Below, in pieces: positions 33,561 through 43,503 of a DNA stretch of 64,000 nucleotides. The notes under the pieces are model-generated. The model had not been told where the DNA came from. It saw only the letters and a program-made list of their open reading frames with translations, and searched no databases. The DNA comes from Isoetes taiwanensis (Eukaryota > Streptophyta > Lycopodiopsida > Isoetales > Isoetaceae): the NCBI GenBank assembly GCA_021234155.1, contig JAJEKV010000011.1:2793294-2857293 (forward strand), given 5' to 3'. Within the stretch, counting starts at the first letter, position 1. Each line of letters opens with the position of its first letter. Made by a program: the position numbers and the translations under genes.

Positions 33561-33567
33561 CCCCTCA

Positions 33568-34830
33568 AATTGGGCCCGCCCAATTTAAGCCCAATTTACG
33601 AGCCCATCTCTATAAATAGTATGCTTCATTAGTGCTCTATCAAAGCCCTCTGAACAAGCTTTCCAACGAGATAAAAAATGCCAAAATCGGAGTCTGGATG
33701 CAAAAGTTATGCCAAAAAAGCTATTCTGCCACCCCGGAACCCCTTAAATTGGGCGCCCGCCCAATTTGAGCCCAATTTACGAGCCCATCTCTACAAATAG
33801 TATGCTTCATTAGTGCTCTATCAAAGCCCTCTGAACAAGCTTTCCAACGAGATAAAAAATGCCAAAATCGGAGTCTGGATGCAAAAGTTATGCCAAAAAA
33901 GCTATTCTGCCACCCCGGAACCCCTTAAATTGGGCGCCCGCCCAATTTGAGCCCAATTTACGAGCCCATCTCTATAAATAGTATGCTTCATTAGTGCTCT
34001 ATCAAAGCCCTCTGAAGAAGCTTTCCAACGAAATAAAAAATGCCAAAATCGGAGTCTGGATGCAAAAGTTATGCCAAAAAATTTATTCTGCCACCCCGGA
34101 ACCCCTTAAATTGGGCGCCCGCCCAATTTGAGTCAAATTTACGAGCCTATTTCTATAGATAGTATGCTTCATTAGTGCCTCTATCAAAGCCCTCTGAAGA
34201 AGCTTTCCAAAGAAATAAAAAATGCGAAAATCGGAGTCTGGATGCAAAAGTTATGCCAAAAATTTATTCTCGCCACCCGGAACCCTTAAATTGGGCGCCC
34301 GCCAATTTGAGTCAAATTTACGAGCCTATTTCTATAGATAGTATGCTTCGTTAGTGCCTCTATCAAAGCCCCTCAAGAAGCTTTCCAAAGAAATAAAAAA
34401 ATGCGAAAAATCGAGTCGGATGCAAAAAAGTTATACCAAAAATCTATTCTGCCACCCCGGAACCCCTTAAATTGGGCGCCCGCCCAATTTGAGTCAAATT
34501 TACGAGCCTATTTCTCTAAATAGTATGCTTCATTAGTGCCTCCATCAAAGCTCTTTGAAGAAGCTTTCCAACGAGATAAAAAATGCCAAAATCGGACTCT
34601 GGATGCAAAAATTATGCCAAAAATCTATTCTCGCCACCCCGAAGTTCTTAAATTGGGCCCGCCAATTTGAGCCAAATTTGGGGACTATTTGTATAAACAT
34701 TATGCCCGATTAGATATTTTTATCAAAGCTCTCTCGAACAAGTTTTTCAACGAGCTAAAGGACGCCGCGAACGGAGTCCGGATGCAAATGTCATGTTAAA
34801 AACAAATCTATTTCGCCACCCAGGAACCAT
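33568..34830. repeat. 181-bp satellite, about 7 tandem units
   Basis: The palindromic landmark AAATTGGGCGCCCGCCCAATTT recurs at about 33568, 33746, 33927, 34108, 34288, 34469 and 34650, giving a 179-182 bp period. Units share 'atgccaaaatcggagtctgg', 'gcaaaagttatgccaaaaa' and 'tagtatgcttcattagtgc'. Units 2 and 3 are almost identical; outer units diverge. Monomer length is in the range of plant satellites, but the array is short and sits within a mobile element. Confidence 0.9.
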
Positions 34831-34935
34831 TTAAGGGGTTCCGTGGTGGCGTAATAGAACGCTTTGGCATAACTTTTGCATTTGGATTCCATTTTCTATG
34901 TTCTTTAGTTCGTTAGAAAGCTTGTTCAGAGGACT
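34831..34935. repeat. Inverted fragment of the 181-bp satellite
   Basis: 'Aaggggttccgtggtggcg' and 'ggcataacttttgcatttgg' are reverse complements of satellite words, ending at 'gaaagcttgttcagaggact'. The array therefore flips orientation at its right end. Confidence 0.75.
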
Positions 34936-36085
34936 TTAATAAACATAATAATTAAACATAATATTCTTACAAATGGGCTCCAAATTTGGCTCTTGGTCGC
35001 CCAAAGGTGCAAGGCAACACCATCTAGGGCAAATTGGGCTCCTCCTTGGTTTGGCCCTTGGGGGAAAACTTTTTGCCATGCCCAGTTTGGCCCTTGGGAC
35101 ATAATCTTTTGTTCTAACCGAACTTTTATTGTTGTGCAGAATCAAGGGCTATGAGAGTCTTGACAAATCGAGAAGTCGGCTCCACATGAGGTAGAAGAGG
35201 AGGAAAATAAGTCACTGAGCTTCCAAGAATTCATGGAGAGGACGGAAGCTTTGAATAGAAACAACGCCTGCCATCTCATCTACCTGCACGATTCCCAAAA
35301 TTTTGCATCATTCTAATAAAAAAAACCCCTATATTCTAAAAATTTGGGTTCATTTCGGAGGCATATGGACTTAGGGAAAGTCCATATATAATGAAATTGT
35401 GCTTATTTGAAGGCATTTGATTTATTACATTATTAATGTGATCTTTATGACAGGTTATTGTGTGTTATCTTTAATGATGGCTACATTTGTACATTTGTGG
35501 TCATTGATATTATGTTGCAAATACAATATGAAAGCTCTATTCAAGACTGCACAAATTAAATTTGAAAACTATATTTAAATGTCAATATCTAATTGTTTCT
35601 TTTCCATGTGTGCCAACTATAATAACTACAGGTGCAACAATTGAGTGTGTTAAAGCAATGCTATAGAACTTACAACACAGCAATTACCATGTCAAATAAC
35701 AAAAGAGCTCTAACAGAAGAGCTATTGCATGCATGCAAGCTTCTCAAGCAACCATTAAATCGTCCAACCATTGAATCCACCAGAACTGGAACTGGCATCT
35801 TCTGTACTCAATAATCATGCCTTCAATTTTTTGAACGACATGGGACATGGGGCTATTGTAACATGGTCTGCCTCAACCATGAGAATTTCTCTGTTTACTC
35901 ATTCTGCTTCTCCATATCAGGACTTCAAAATCTTGCTCCTTGTTGTATGATTATTTCTTTCTGTAGGCAACAAAGTGATATAGTGATGGTCATACTCTAG
36001 GCATTGATCTAGAACCGATAGCAATTACTGAGCCCTCAGTAGTCATTATCTCCGCTTGTCTAGTATCATCATTACTGCAAAGGTT
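34936..36085. other. Spacer
   Basis: No supported gene. Short ORFs (for example 35632-35814) show no family features. Confidence 0.4.
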
Positions 36086-36221
36086 TTTCCCTTGAAAACC
36101 TTTCGAGGCAGGGGTTTTTTAATCCTAGTAGTAATGATTGTACTAGCCCATTGTATGGGTCCCATGACCTATTGGTCTCCGTGGACGTTAAAAAAACTAT
36201 TCTATTCTATTCTATTCTATA
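36086..36221 (+). mobile_element. Short retroposon with (TATTC)n tail, copy 2
   Basis: By eye identical in its body to 3980-4116 (minus). Ends GTTAAAAAAAC plus (TATTC)n. Identity between copies 32 kb apart suggests recent mobilisation or recent segmental exchange. Confidence 0.65.
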
Positions 36222-36757
36222 AATATATTTCTTGCTCTTAATTGGATATAGACTTCAAATATGCTTTGTCATCATGCACAAATCTGAAGTATCATGTGAT
36301 GAAAAAAACAATACATAAGTGATTCCCAACCCTTGTCATCCCTTGCTTTTAACTATATAACAATTTCAAATATCAATGCAAGGCAAGTAACATCGCAATA
36401 TTTCTCCTGCATATCACACAACATCTGCATTTACCGCAATTGAAGAAAAAATTCATGCCCTAAATAGAACACGGATAAACCAGGTACAGTGCTGCCTTCA
36501 ATTGCTATGGCGGTCACAGCATGGTCATTCTTTTGATGCAAAGAAACTTGAATTTTTTCCTTCATGATATGCATAAAACTAAAATGTAGACTTAAATTGT
36601 TTTCCTTTGTTTGACATAGACAACAGCCACATTATTAGTCCTTCAACTTGTTGGAGATAATACACTAAAGCAATTGTTCTTTATCATGTCAATAACTCAA
36701 CAGAAAAGGCTCAGTATAGCTTTTGCACTGACAATGAAACACACATGATACTCTGAT

Positions 36758-36860
36758 ACATGCGTTCTAATTCTATATGTTGATGGCAAAGTGTGTTCTA
36801 ATTCTATATGCTTATGGCAAAGTGCATTCTAATTCTATATGCCTATGGCAAAGTTCTTAC
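36758..36860. repeat. Tandem repeat, about 32 bp x3
   Basis: 'Gttctaattctatatg' followed by 'ttatggcaaagt' variants, three consecutive units. Non-coding. Confidence 0.85.
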
Positions 36861-37344
36861 CCTAAGCTACGCTTTCAAAGTAGACAGAACTTGAGCTTCA
36901 GGAATTTGAAATCTTCGCAGATGTCGGTGGAGACTCTTTTGATGCCTTCTCAGCAGATACATTCTACAAAGTAGAGAAACGAAATATACATTAAGACAAT
37001 TGTTACCATTCAAATATCCATCATATCATTTATTCATATATCTTGTAATAGCAGTGGATTTGAAGCTTTACCCCTACTATACATCTCACAGTGGCCCTAG
37101 ATAGTGGCTGCCTGGGATATCCATTGTAAACTAAGAATCCAAAAGACTGCCTGTTTTGACAGAGAAGAGGGCCACTCGATGCATGTGAAGCTTGAGAATG
37201 CATGTGAAAGAAGAAACGTAGCTTATTGTATAGGAGGATGCAGAAGTCTCGAGAAGAAGAGAGCAATACCGACAGCCAAGCCAAGCATCATTTCTGAACT
37301 GGAAGATCTTTAACCTCATCTTCAGAAAGACGGCCGTTCGCATC

Positions 37345-37502
37345 ATAAGCTCCAACATCTGGCAAGCCACGTCCAATTCCAAGATTTTCTGCATCGGTTC
37401 GGTCAAGCAATACTTGAAAGCAAAGGCATAAACATCCCTAAAAATGGCCGGATCTTTGGAAACCTGGTGCCCTAATTTATCAAGAACCATACGCAAGCTA
37501 TC
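37345..37502 (-). pseudogene. DCN1-like (cullin neddylation) exon fragment
   Basis: The minus-strand frame reads DSLRMVLDKLGHQVSKDPAI, then FRDVYAFAFKYCLTEP and ILELDVACQMLEL. This matches the start of the PONY/potentiating-neddylation domain of DCN1-like proteins, which help attach NEDD8 to cullins in the nucleus and cytosol. Homology stops after about 50 residues at 37345, and the following codons are unrelated. It is a single-exon remnant, consistent with capture by a Helitron. Confidence 0.75.
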
Positions 37503-37539
37503 TTATATTATAAATCGTTCCATTCCATTCCAGTTATTA

Positions 37540-37738
37540 CCAGGTATCACAGTCACCATGAACCCTTTTTCCAGTTATAATCTCAAGAAGCACTATGCCA
37601 TAACTATAAACATCTGACTTCTTGCTGACGAAGAAGTGAGTAAAAAACTCTAAAGCAAGATAACCAGGTGTTCCCTTTATCTGTGTAGTGACACTACCAC
37701 TTTCTTGAGTGATGAGGTTGGCATGCCAAGGTAAAATA
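37540..37738 (-). pseudogene. Receptor-like kinase fragment (subdomains VIII-IX)
   Basis: The minus strand encodes [20 protein letters not shown], then the activation-segment end (APE changed to ALE), [20 protein letters not shown] and GKR. This is the GTxGYxAPE / SDVYSFGVVLLE signature of plant receptor-like kinases. The DFG position upstream is lost and a TAG follows CDTW at 37545. It lies 40 bp from the DCN1-like fragment and in the same orientation, although the two families are unrelated. Confidence 0.8.
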
Positions 37739-38207
37739 ACCCTGGCGAGAGGCCTGAAGCTTTTAAGCCAAGATCAACACACGAAAATCAGTAGCGTGGA
37801 GGCCAAGGGCAGAGCAAGAGACTTGGAATGGATGTTCAGCTAGCAAACAGGAGGAGCAAGATCCAGCTTGAGTGCGGTATATATCGGATGTCGTCATGTT
37901 ATAGCCGCGGGCATATCCGTGGTATATCCATGTCTTTGACATGTTATAGCCATGCACAAAAAAAAATTACACGGCATTTTTGTGGCCTTAGTAGATTTTT
38001 TGCCATTTAAGGCTGGCTATAACATGCTTACGTCCGACATTCACCGCGATGGGATCCAACTCTGCAAGAATAGGGCAAATCGATGCCCTCTTCTTCGGTG
38101 CCCTCTTCTTCGACCAAATCTCAACCATTAAATCTCAACCCTATAAATCTTAGCCTTTGGATTTAGGGATGGGTCCAACACTTACACTAAAAATTTATAA
38201 TATAAGA

Positions 38208-38488
38208 TAAACTCAACTTTGCTAGATTCAATTTTTTGCCATGGAGCTGATTTGATATATAACAATCCAAATGATAGGCACATTCTTCTTCTTTTTATGT
38301 CACTGCCACCTTGTAAACCTGTTTGCTCATGTAAAATTTTGGAAATGGTGAGCTCCTTTCATTATGCCAAAATATTGAGAAGAAAAGAATGGTCTGTTTA
38401 ACAAGTTTGCATGTTTCTTTGATGCAGTCTTACAAGACAAATGAAGAGTTGCCAAATGTATTTTTTGCTTAATCCAGCCACGTTCTCA
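38208..38488. other. Gap between two opposing Helitron 5' ends
   Basis: About 280 bp of unique AT-rich sequence separate the minus-strand 5' end at 38207 and the plus-strand 5' end at 38489. No gene is seen. Confidence 0.5.
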
Positions 38489-38575
38489 TCCTATATTATA
38501 ATAAACACCATAATTCTTGGATTTGGATCCAGCCCTAATCTGGATGGCTACGATTGTGCTTTGTCATCTAGAAAA
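38489..38575 (+). mobile_element. Helitron 5' terminus, plus orientation
   Basis: TCCTATATTATAATAAACACC after a host A, followed by 'ggatccagccctaatctgga' and 'tggctacgatt', the same order of words as in H1 and H2. No 3' hairpin of the family was found downstream. Confidence 0.65.
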
Positions 38576-38618
38576 AAAAAACACAACAAAAAAAAAACAC
38601 GTTTAGTTAGGGTTTAGG

Positions 38619-39420
38619 TTGAGCTACACATCGGCGATATGTGTGGGGACAGAATTGAAGGTGGATCTATGGGGAGGCACCTCCGACAGAGGCATTAGAA
38701 GAACTTCGGCTCAAAGCATTGGAGGCTCCTTAAGTGTAGCAACAACCATGGCCTTTCTCACAGCCGTTCCTCACATTGTAGAAAATCACAAAAAGCTTGC
38801 CCATTTCCAAAACATCACAGGTATTGCATGATATGGCCCTTTCTCAGCATATCCTACTGGGAGACATAGCCAGAGATATTCAAAGCTCAAATTCTATTCT
38901 AGGATGTTTTAGGGCCAGAAACAGAGCTAACAAGGTAGATCAAAAGACTAAATGGGTTTTGAGGCATTGGAGAACTCAAGCATGCATAGTTGAACCCATG
39001 GTCTAATGTAATATAGATGATAGGATGAATCTCATTTCGGATCCCATCCATAAAGTAGCCCAAATGGCATGGCATTCTATCATGTTTAATCCTGCCCACG
39101 AAGAACATGGACTGATTTCTTAGAAGGTGATTTTCTTACTATTTGATCCAATTCAATCCACAAGTATGTTTCAGGTATGCTTTACTTTTCATTGCACTTT
39201 GTGATTGTAGATGTCATTGTAGATTCCAGGACTTTGTTACAATTGGAAGATTTTGGTGGCAAAGATAGGAATCTCATATCTCGTATTAGCAGATCACGAA
39301 GCATACCTCCAAAATGCTATAAAAAGAAATTGTCATTTATGTTGGACCATGATGTGTTGCGGCAGTTGTTGAAGCCATCACCCTCAGAAATGGTATGAGC
39401 CTCGTAAATTTTTTGGGTTT
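38619..39420 (+). other. Unrecognised exon-like ORFs
   Basis: Plus-strand frames at 38650-38831 (IRRTSAQSIGGSLSVATTMA, then FLTAVPHIVENHKKLAHF) and 39177-39398 (TLLQLEDFGGKDRNLISRIS, then RSRSIPPKCYKKKLSFMLDH) have protein-like composition and could be captured exons. I could not place them in a family. The region lies just inside a plus-strand Helitron end. Confidence 0.3.
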
Positions 39421-40545
39421 ATCTAATACATACTTATGCTTGGCATCACCGTTGGGACGGATTTGTGTCTAAGTTAGACATTAACTTTTGCTTAAAACCC
39501 TTTCGCATATGGATTCAAGAAAGATTCAAGCTCATTAGCAGCCAGATCCAACCCCATTAGCAGCTACAACACGTCATATTTTTTCCAAGAATCACTTTTG
39601 CCATCATATTTTTTGGATCCATCTCTGTTCGTGAAAGGAAAGTAAGGAAGGCATGATTTCCATTAAACAATTTGTGCTTTTTTTCTGTTGTTCTGGGTCT
39701 TTCTATTCTTATGTTTCTAAATAAAGTTAGATTGCATTACAAAACAAGCCTTTTCTGTTAGCATGGCCATTGTTTAGCATTCCTGCTTTCCCCGCAAGCA
39801 GAAGTTTTCTTCTGTGTTGGTAAGCCAACTTTGAGCTACGAATTTTGCGGTCTTTTCCATTTCCTTTGAAAATGAAAATATATTGATCACGCTCTTTACA
39901 CACTGACCCCGATTTTTGGTCCACAGTTGTTTTTTAGTTGTACGGAAGTGTTGTTTTATGTCAAAAACAATACCAAAATGGCCCTAAAAGTCCACGTGGC
40001 CCGTTTATCCGGATTTGCACAAAGAGACAGTGGTTTTTTGGCAAAAACATCCCACTGTGGTTTTTCTGGCAGTTTTTTGTTTTTTGTCAACGTGTCCTTT
40101 TTTTTTTACTATTGTTTTTATCAGTTTTTCCTACACGTGGTTTTTTTTGTCACTGTTGTTTTTTTAAGAACTCATGCATTGTTTTTTTGAAAACTACACG
40201 CATAGATTTACGTATTACTACACATGAAGAAGTAAAAAAGACAGATCTTTTTCTTTTTTTCTATGCGTTTTATTTTTTTCCTCTACTTGTAGTTTTTTAA
40301 AGTTGTCATTGTTTTCTTAGGGAAAGCACGTAGTGTTTAAGGAAATCCACATGTAGCATCTAAAAATAATTGCTATTTCAAACATTGTTTTCTTCAATAT
40401 TATATATAGTTATTAAAAAGTAGACACGTTATTTCTTAAATTAGTTATTTCCAAGTGTCGTTTTTGCAAGAAAATCAACAAAAAATATCCATGGACTTTT
40501 TTTAAGTTTACAAAAACAACACGTTTGGTTTACACGTCGACATCT
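39421..40545. other. T-rich non-coding stretch
   Basis: No gene. 40000-40330 is dominated by 'ttttttgtcactgttgttttttt' words comparable to 12040-12350. Confidence 0.4.
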
Positions 40546-40870
40546 TTTAGGCAATCAAATCTTGACACGTGGCACTCTTTTATTTACACATCATCTTTTT
40601 AGGCAATCAAATCTTAACACGTGGCACTCCTTTACATATGGACATCCTTTTACCATTTTTTTTAAAAAGAAACACCCGCTTGAAAGGCTTTTAAGAATTA
40701 AACCCAAACAATAACGTATAATATTAATTTAGTTGTATTATCAAGCCTTTATTAAATTGCACTCTAAATTTTACCATTACATTGAAACACAAGGCATAAT
40801 ATTAATTTAGTTGTATTTATCAAGCCTTTATTTAGATTGCACTCTAAATTTTACCATTACATTTAAATTT
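40546..40870. repeat. Two tandem duplications (about 50 bp and about 85 bp)
   Basis: 'Aggcaatcaaatcttracacgtggcact' occurs at about 40552 and 40603. 'Taatattaatttagttgtatt' with 'caagcctttatt' and 'attgcactctaaattttacc' occurs at about 40712 and 40797. Non-coding. Confidence 0.85.
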
Positions 40871-40973
40871 TCAACTTATAAGATTCAAGAAAAGGTTCAG
40901 AACAATTATATTAATAATTAAGGTTCAAACATTAATATGATTTGAAAACACTGTAGCCCGGGTATTAGCCCGG

Positions 40974-41168
40974 TTACTGTAGCACAGTTGATTGTGCAAA
41001 TGGGCTTCCAAAGGGCTTCGATCCAACCATCTGATATGTGCCTATTCTTCCATGGAGCCGCTCCATGAGATGCCAAAGACCTTGATAACCTGTAACTGAA
41101 CTTGAAGCTGCTACCACAAAAATGGATGACAGGAAAAGGCAAACCAACATATCTTTCATTGCAGCCAC
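40974..41168 (-). CDS. Short ORF with signal-peptide-like N-terminus (64 aa)
   Basis: Minus-strand ORF beginning MAAMKDMLVCLFLSSIFVVA: a charged n-region, a hydrophobic core of about 14 residues and small residues before SSSVTG fit a secretory signal peptide. The remaining about 38 residues are unremarkable and include no cysteine pattern. The stop falls in a 'taaccgggctaatacccggg' stem. It might be a small secreted protein or the first exon of a captured gene; no family is recognised. Confidence 0.25.
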   Translation of the reverse strand: MAAMKDMLVCLFLSSIFVVAASSSVTGYQGLWHLMERLHGRIGTYQMVGSKPFGSPFAQSTVLQ

Positions 41169-41229
41169 GAGTGAATTTATTCTGTGATAAAAAAGAGTTG
41201 CATTGATTTAGTACTACTAGACAATGCAA

Positions 41230-42685
41230 AACTGAAATAAACTGAATCTTACCTTAAATCTTGCTAAGAGATTAACAGTACATCATATCTGGAGATTATA
41301 CTTCTACAAAAGAGCAAAGCCATTAAAAAATCGTATTGGAAGCATGAAACAACAATCAAAAAATAGATAAAACCTTTATTTAGGAATAGGGCAAAAATCA
41401 TTCTGTGCCAAGCCCCTTGTCATTCGTCATTCGGCCAACATAGTAGAGTAGCACACAGCAAAAGCAGATTCGGCAAGAGAAAAACAGAGGTGGATTGAGA
41501 AAACAGAGTTAAATAAAGGGAAACAAACATGGCAAGAACAAGGGTCGTATCTCTGGAGGAGGTTATCAGAAGACGAGCCGCATTTAACTAAACAAATTTT
41601 ATTAAACCGCATTTAATGCAAGATCGAGACTTATGGAAGAGATGAGAGCAAAATACGTAAAATATTATCTAAGGATCGGGAAAAGTGGATGGCGGGATGA
41701 CAAGATGCATTTGTAAGCGAGAGGGAATATCCCAACCGAAATCATCAAGCAACGAGCTAAAAAGCACGTAACTTCAAATCGAAGCTAAATGCATTCAAAT
41801 AAAGAAGGCCTGTGTTAAAAACCAAGGGAAAAATGATGGAAGAAGAGCATGGCTTGGGACCGCCCGCTGAAAAGTGGGAGTTCTTGGGCTTAGAATCCAG
41901 CCTACCGGCGCCCGCCATAGTCCACCGGGACCGAAAATGATAGTTCTAAAACATTTCCAGCCTACCTTGATATGCGAAGATAAGGTCGACCACGGGATGT
42001 CGCCGGATTTGCGGCTATGCTTGCCATCGCCATATCCGAGAAGGAGCAGAGAACGCCATCGCCCTAGGTACCCATCGCCATAGCCGCCAAAGGGAAAGAA
42101 GAGAAAGAAACACGGCCATAGCCGCAAGGAAAGCGCCAAAGGGAAAGAAGCAACCAATAAGATGATAGGACTCGATCAAAATCTAGGCCGCTCATCATGG
42201 CGATCTTGGCCGCTGAATAGTTTTCACATTTACATAATTTGGGGCAAACTTTTTTTGGGGTGGGGCAAAACTTTAGGTGGGTTTTGGCATATTCTAGGAA
42301 ATGCTAGTATATGCCCGTAATATTCTAGAAACCGCCCAAATATGCCATTGTCCTTAAATTGCCTGGCCACTCCCGTTGTTGCGCCGAGGCCACCACGCTG
42401 CTCTTCTTACCCGTAACCGGATGCTCAAATGCACTTGTATGCAGAGTTTGTTAGCCTAATTGAGATTCGAATTCAACCCGGTGGTTTTGAAAAATCCAAA
42501 GGCTTCCGGATATGAATTGCTAGTTTGTCTATCCGAGAGATTTGTAAATGTTGGTTCATCTATCCGGATATTTGTAGGCACTTGATGATGTGGCGCTTAT
42601 TCTCAAGATGCAAATATACAAACTATATCTAGTTGTGTCTAATATTTAGGTTTGAGACTTTGTAAAGCTTTATATATCAGAAGTT
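41230..42685. other. Spacer
   Basis: No supported gene. 41790-42160 is GC-richer and contains an open minus frame of 120 codons without recognisable features. 'Ctaggccgctcatcatggcg' near 42185 resembles Helitron end words. Confidence 0.35.
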
Positions 42686-42689
42686 CTCT

Positions 42690-42930
42690 TTCAAAGCGCA
42701 CCATTGGCAAATTGAAGTGTTTGAAGTTTCTCCTTGACAATGAAGCAATTACCGAGGGTGCTTGAAATCACAATCATGCTATAAAGGACTATATGATTCC
42801 ATCAGTTCAAAATAAATTCTTGAATGGGAGCTTTATATCCAGACTATGGATTTTGCAGATGAGGATAAGTTTGATTTTGACCCATTAGATGATACTAAGA
42901 TAGGGCCAGGGGACCTATTCCCTTTGCAGG
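42690..42930 (+). pseudogene. Catalase exon fragment
   Basis: The reading contains LKFLLDNEAITEGA-stop-NHNHA, then (after a one-base shift) GLYDSISSK[16 protein letters not shown] and [20 protein letters not shown], then DLFPLQ followed by a GTAACC splice donor. This corresponds to the middle of plant peroxisomal catalase (NHSHATQDLYDSI, EWKL.IQ.MD, FDFDPLD.TK.WPED), which breaks down hydrogen peroxide. Two stops and a shift make it dead. The heme ligand tyrosine and catalytic histidine lie outside the fragment. Confidence 0.85.
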
Positions 42931-43503
42931 TAACCTTGTGATGCACTTGAAATGTCCTTTTCCACCCTTGTTTGCGTTCTTCACAATTATTTTTAGCTAG
43001 CGGATAGTGCATTTACCTATTCTTTACCTTTATGTAGCTAGCTCCTCCTTTACCTCTGTCTGTCTAACCCTTATCCATACTTTGGTTTTAAAAATATCCT
43101 TACACTTTGTTCTAGGCTTGTTTGTAGGTAGTATTTACTCCATTCATGCACAACAATTTGTCATGTGAGATGCTACATCCAGGAAAATCTTTCGTTTTTC
43201 GATGTTATTGTTGAATATGAAACTTCATATTGTTTGGTTATTCTTGTCAAACCTAAGATGTCATTATTCCACTTGCATAGTTTTTTTGCCAACACAAAAC
43301 TCTTCGCAGCCAAACTCACCAAAATGGTCTAAACAAACTTTATATTCTGTTTAATAATCATGTTCTTTGGGCTCTCATTTTTCATGATACATCATATGAG
43401 CCGAGTCGAATTGATCCTTTTCTTTGGGCTCTCGTTTCTATATTATATTACATGCTGTCAAGCAAAATGTGGTAGCCGAGTCAAATTCACATTAGGGTAG
43501 AAA
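42931..43503. other. Spacer
   Basis: No gene or repeat supported. Confidence 0.4.

Larger units (their letters stand above)
31813..35405. mobile_element. Possible TIR element (AAGCACAATTTCATTA ends) enclosing a satellite
   Basis: AAGCACAATTTCATTA at 31813-31828 is inverted as TAATGAAATTGTGCTT at 35390-35405, and the next bases ('tttttggtc' / inverse of 'gtccatatataatg') are also similar. The same terminus at 15661 and 31119 is preceded by TTAA. Elements with TTAA targets include piggyBac and Kolobok types; the right flank here is TTAT. No transposase is seen inside. Tentative. Confidence 0.35.
30412..38207 (-). mobile_element. Candidate large gene-capturing Helitron
   Basis: The minus-strand 5' end is TCTTATATTATAAATTTTTAG (TC at 38207-38206) next to a host A. 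The 3' side has the hairpin GCCCAGC/GCTGGGC (30423-30429, 30433-30439), seven bases, and CTAC at 30415-30412 (one base from CTAG) next to a host T. Both ends match the H1 family and both flanks fit A|T insertion. The 7.8-kb interior holds a broken coiled-coil gene copy, a 181-bp satellite, a SINE-like insertion, and DCN1-like and kinase fragments; there is no Rep/helicase. The two ends could belong to different copies, so the pairing is inferred. Confidence 0.5.
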
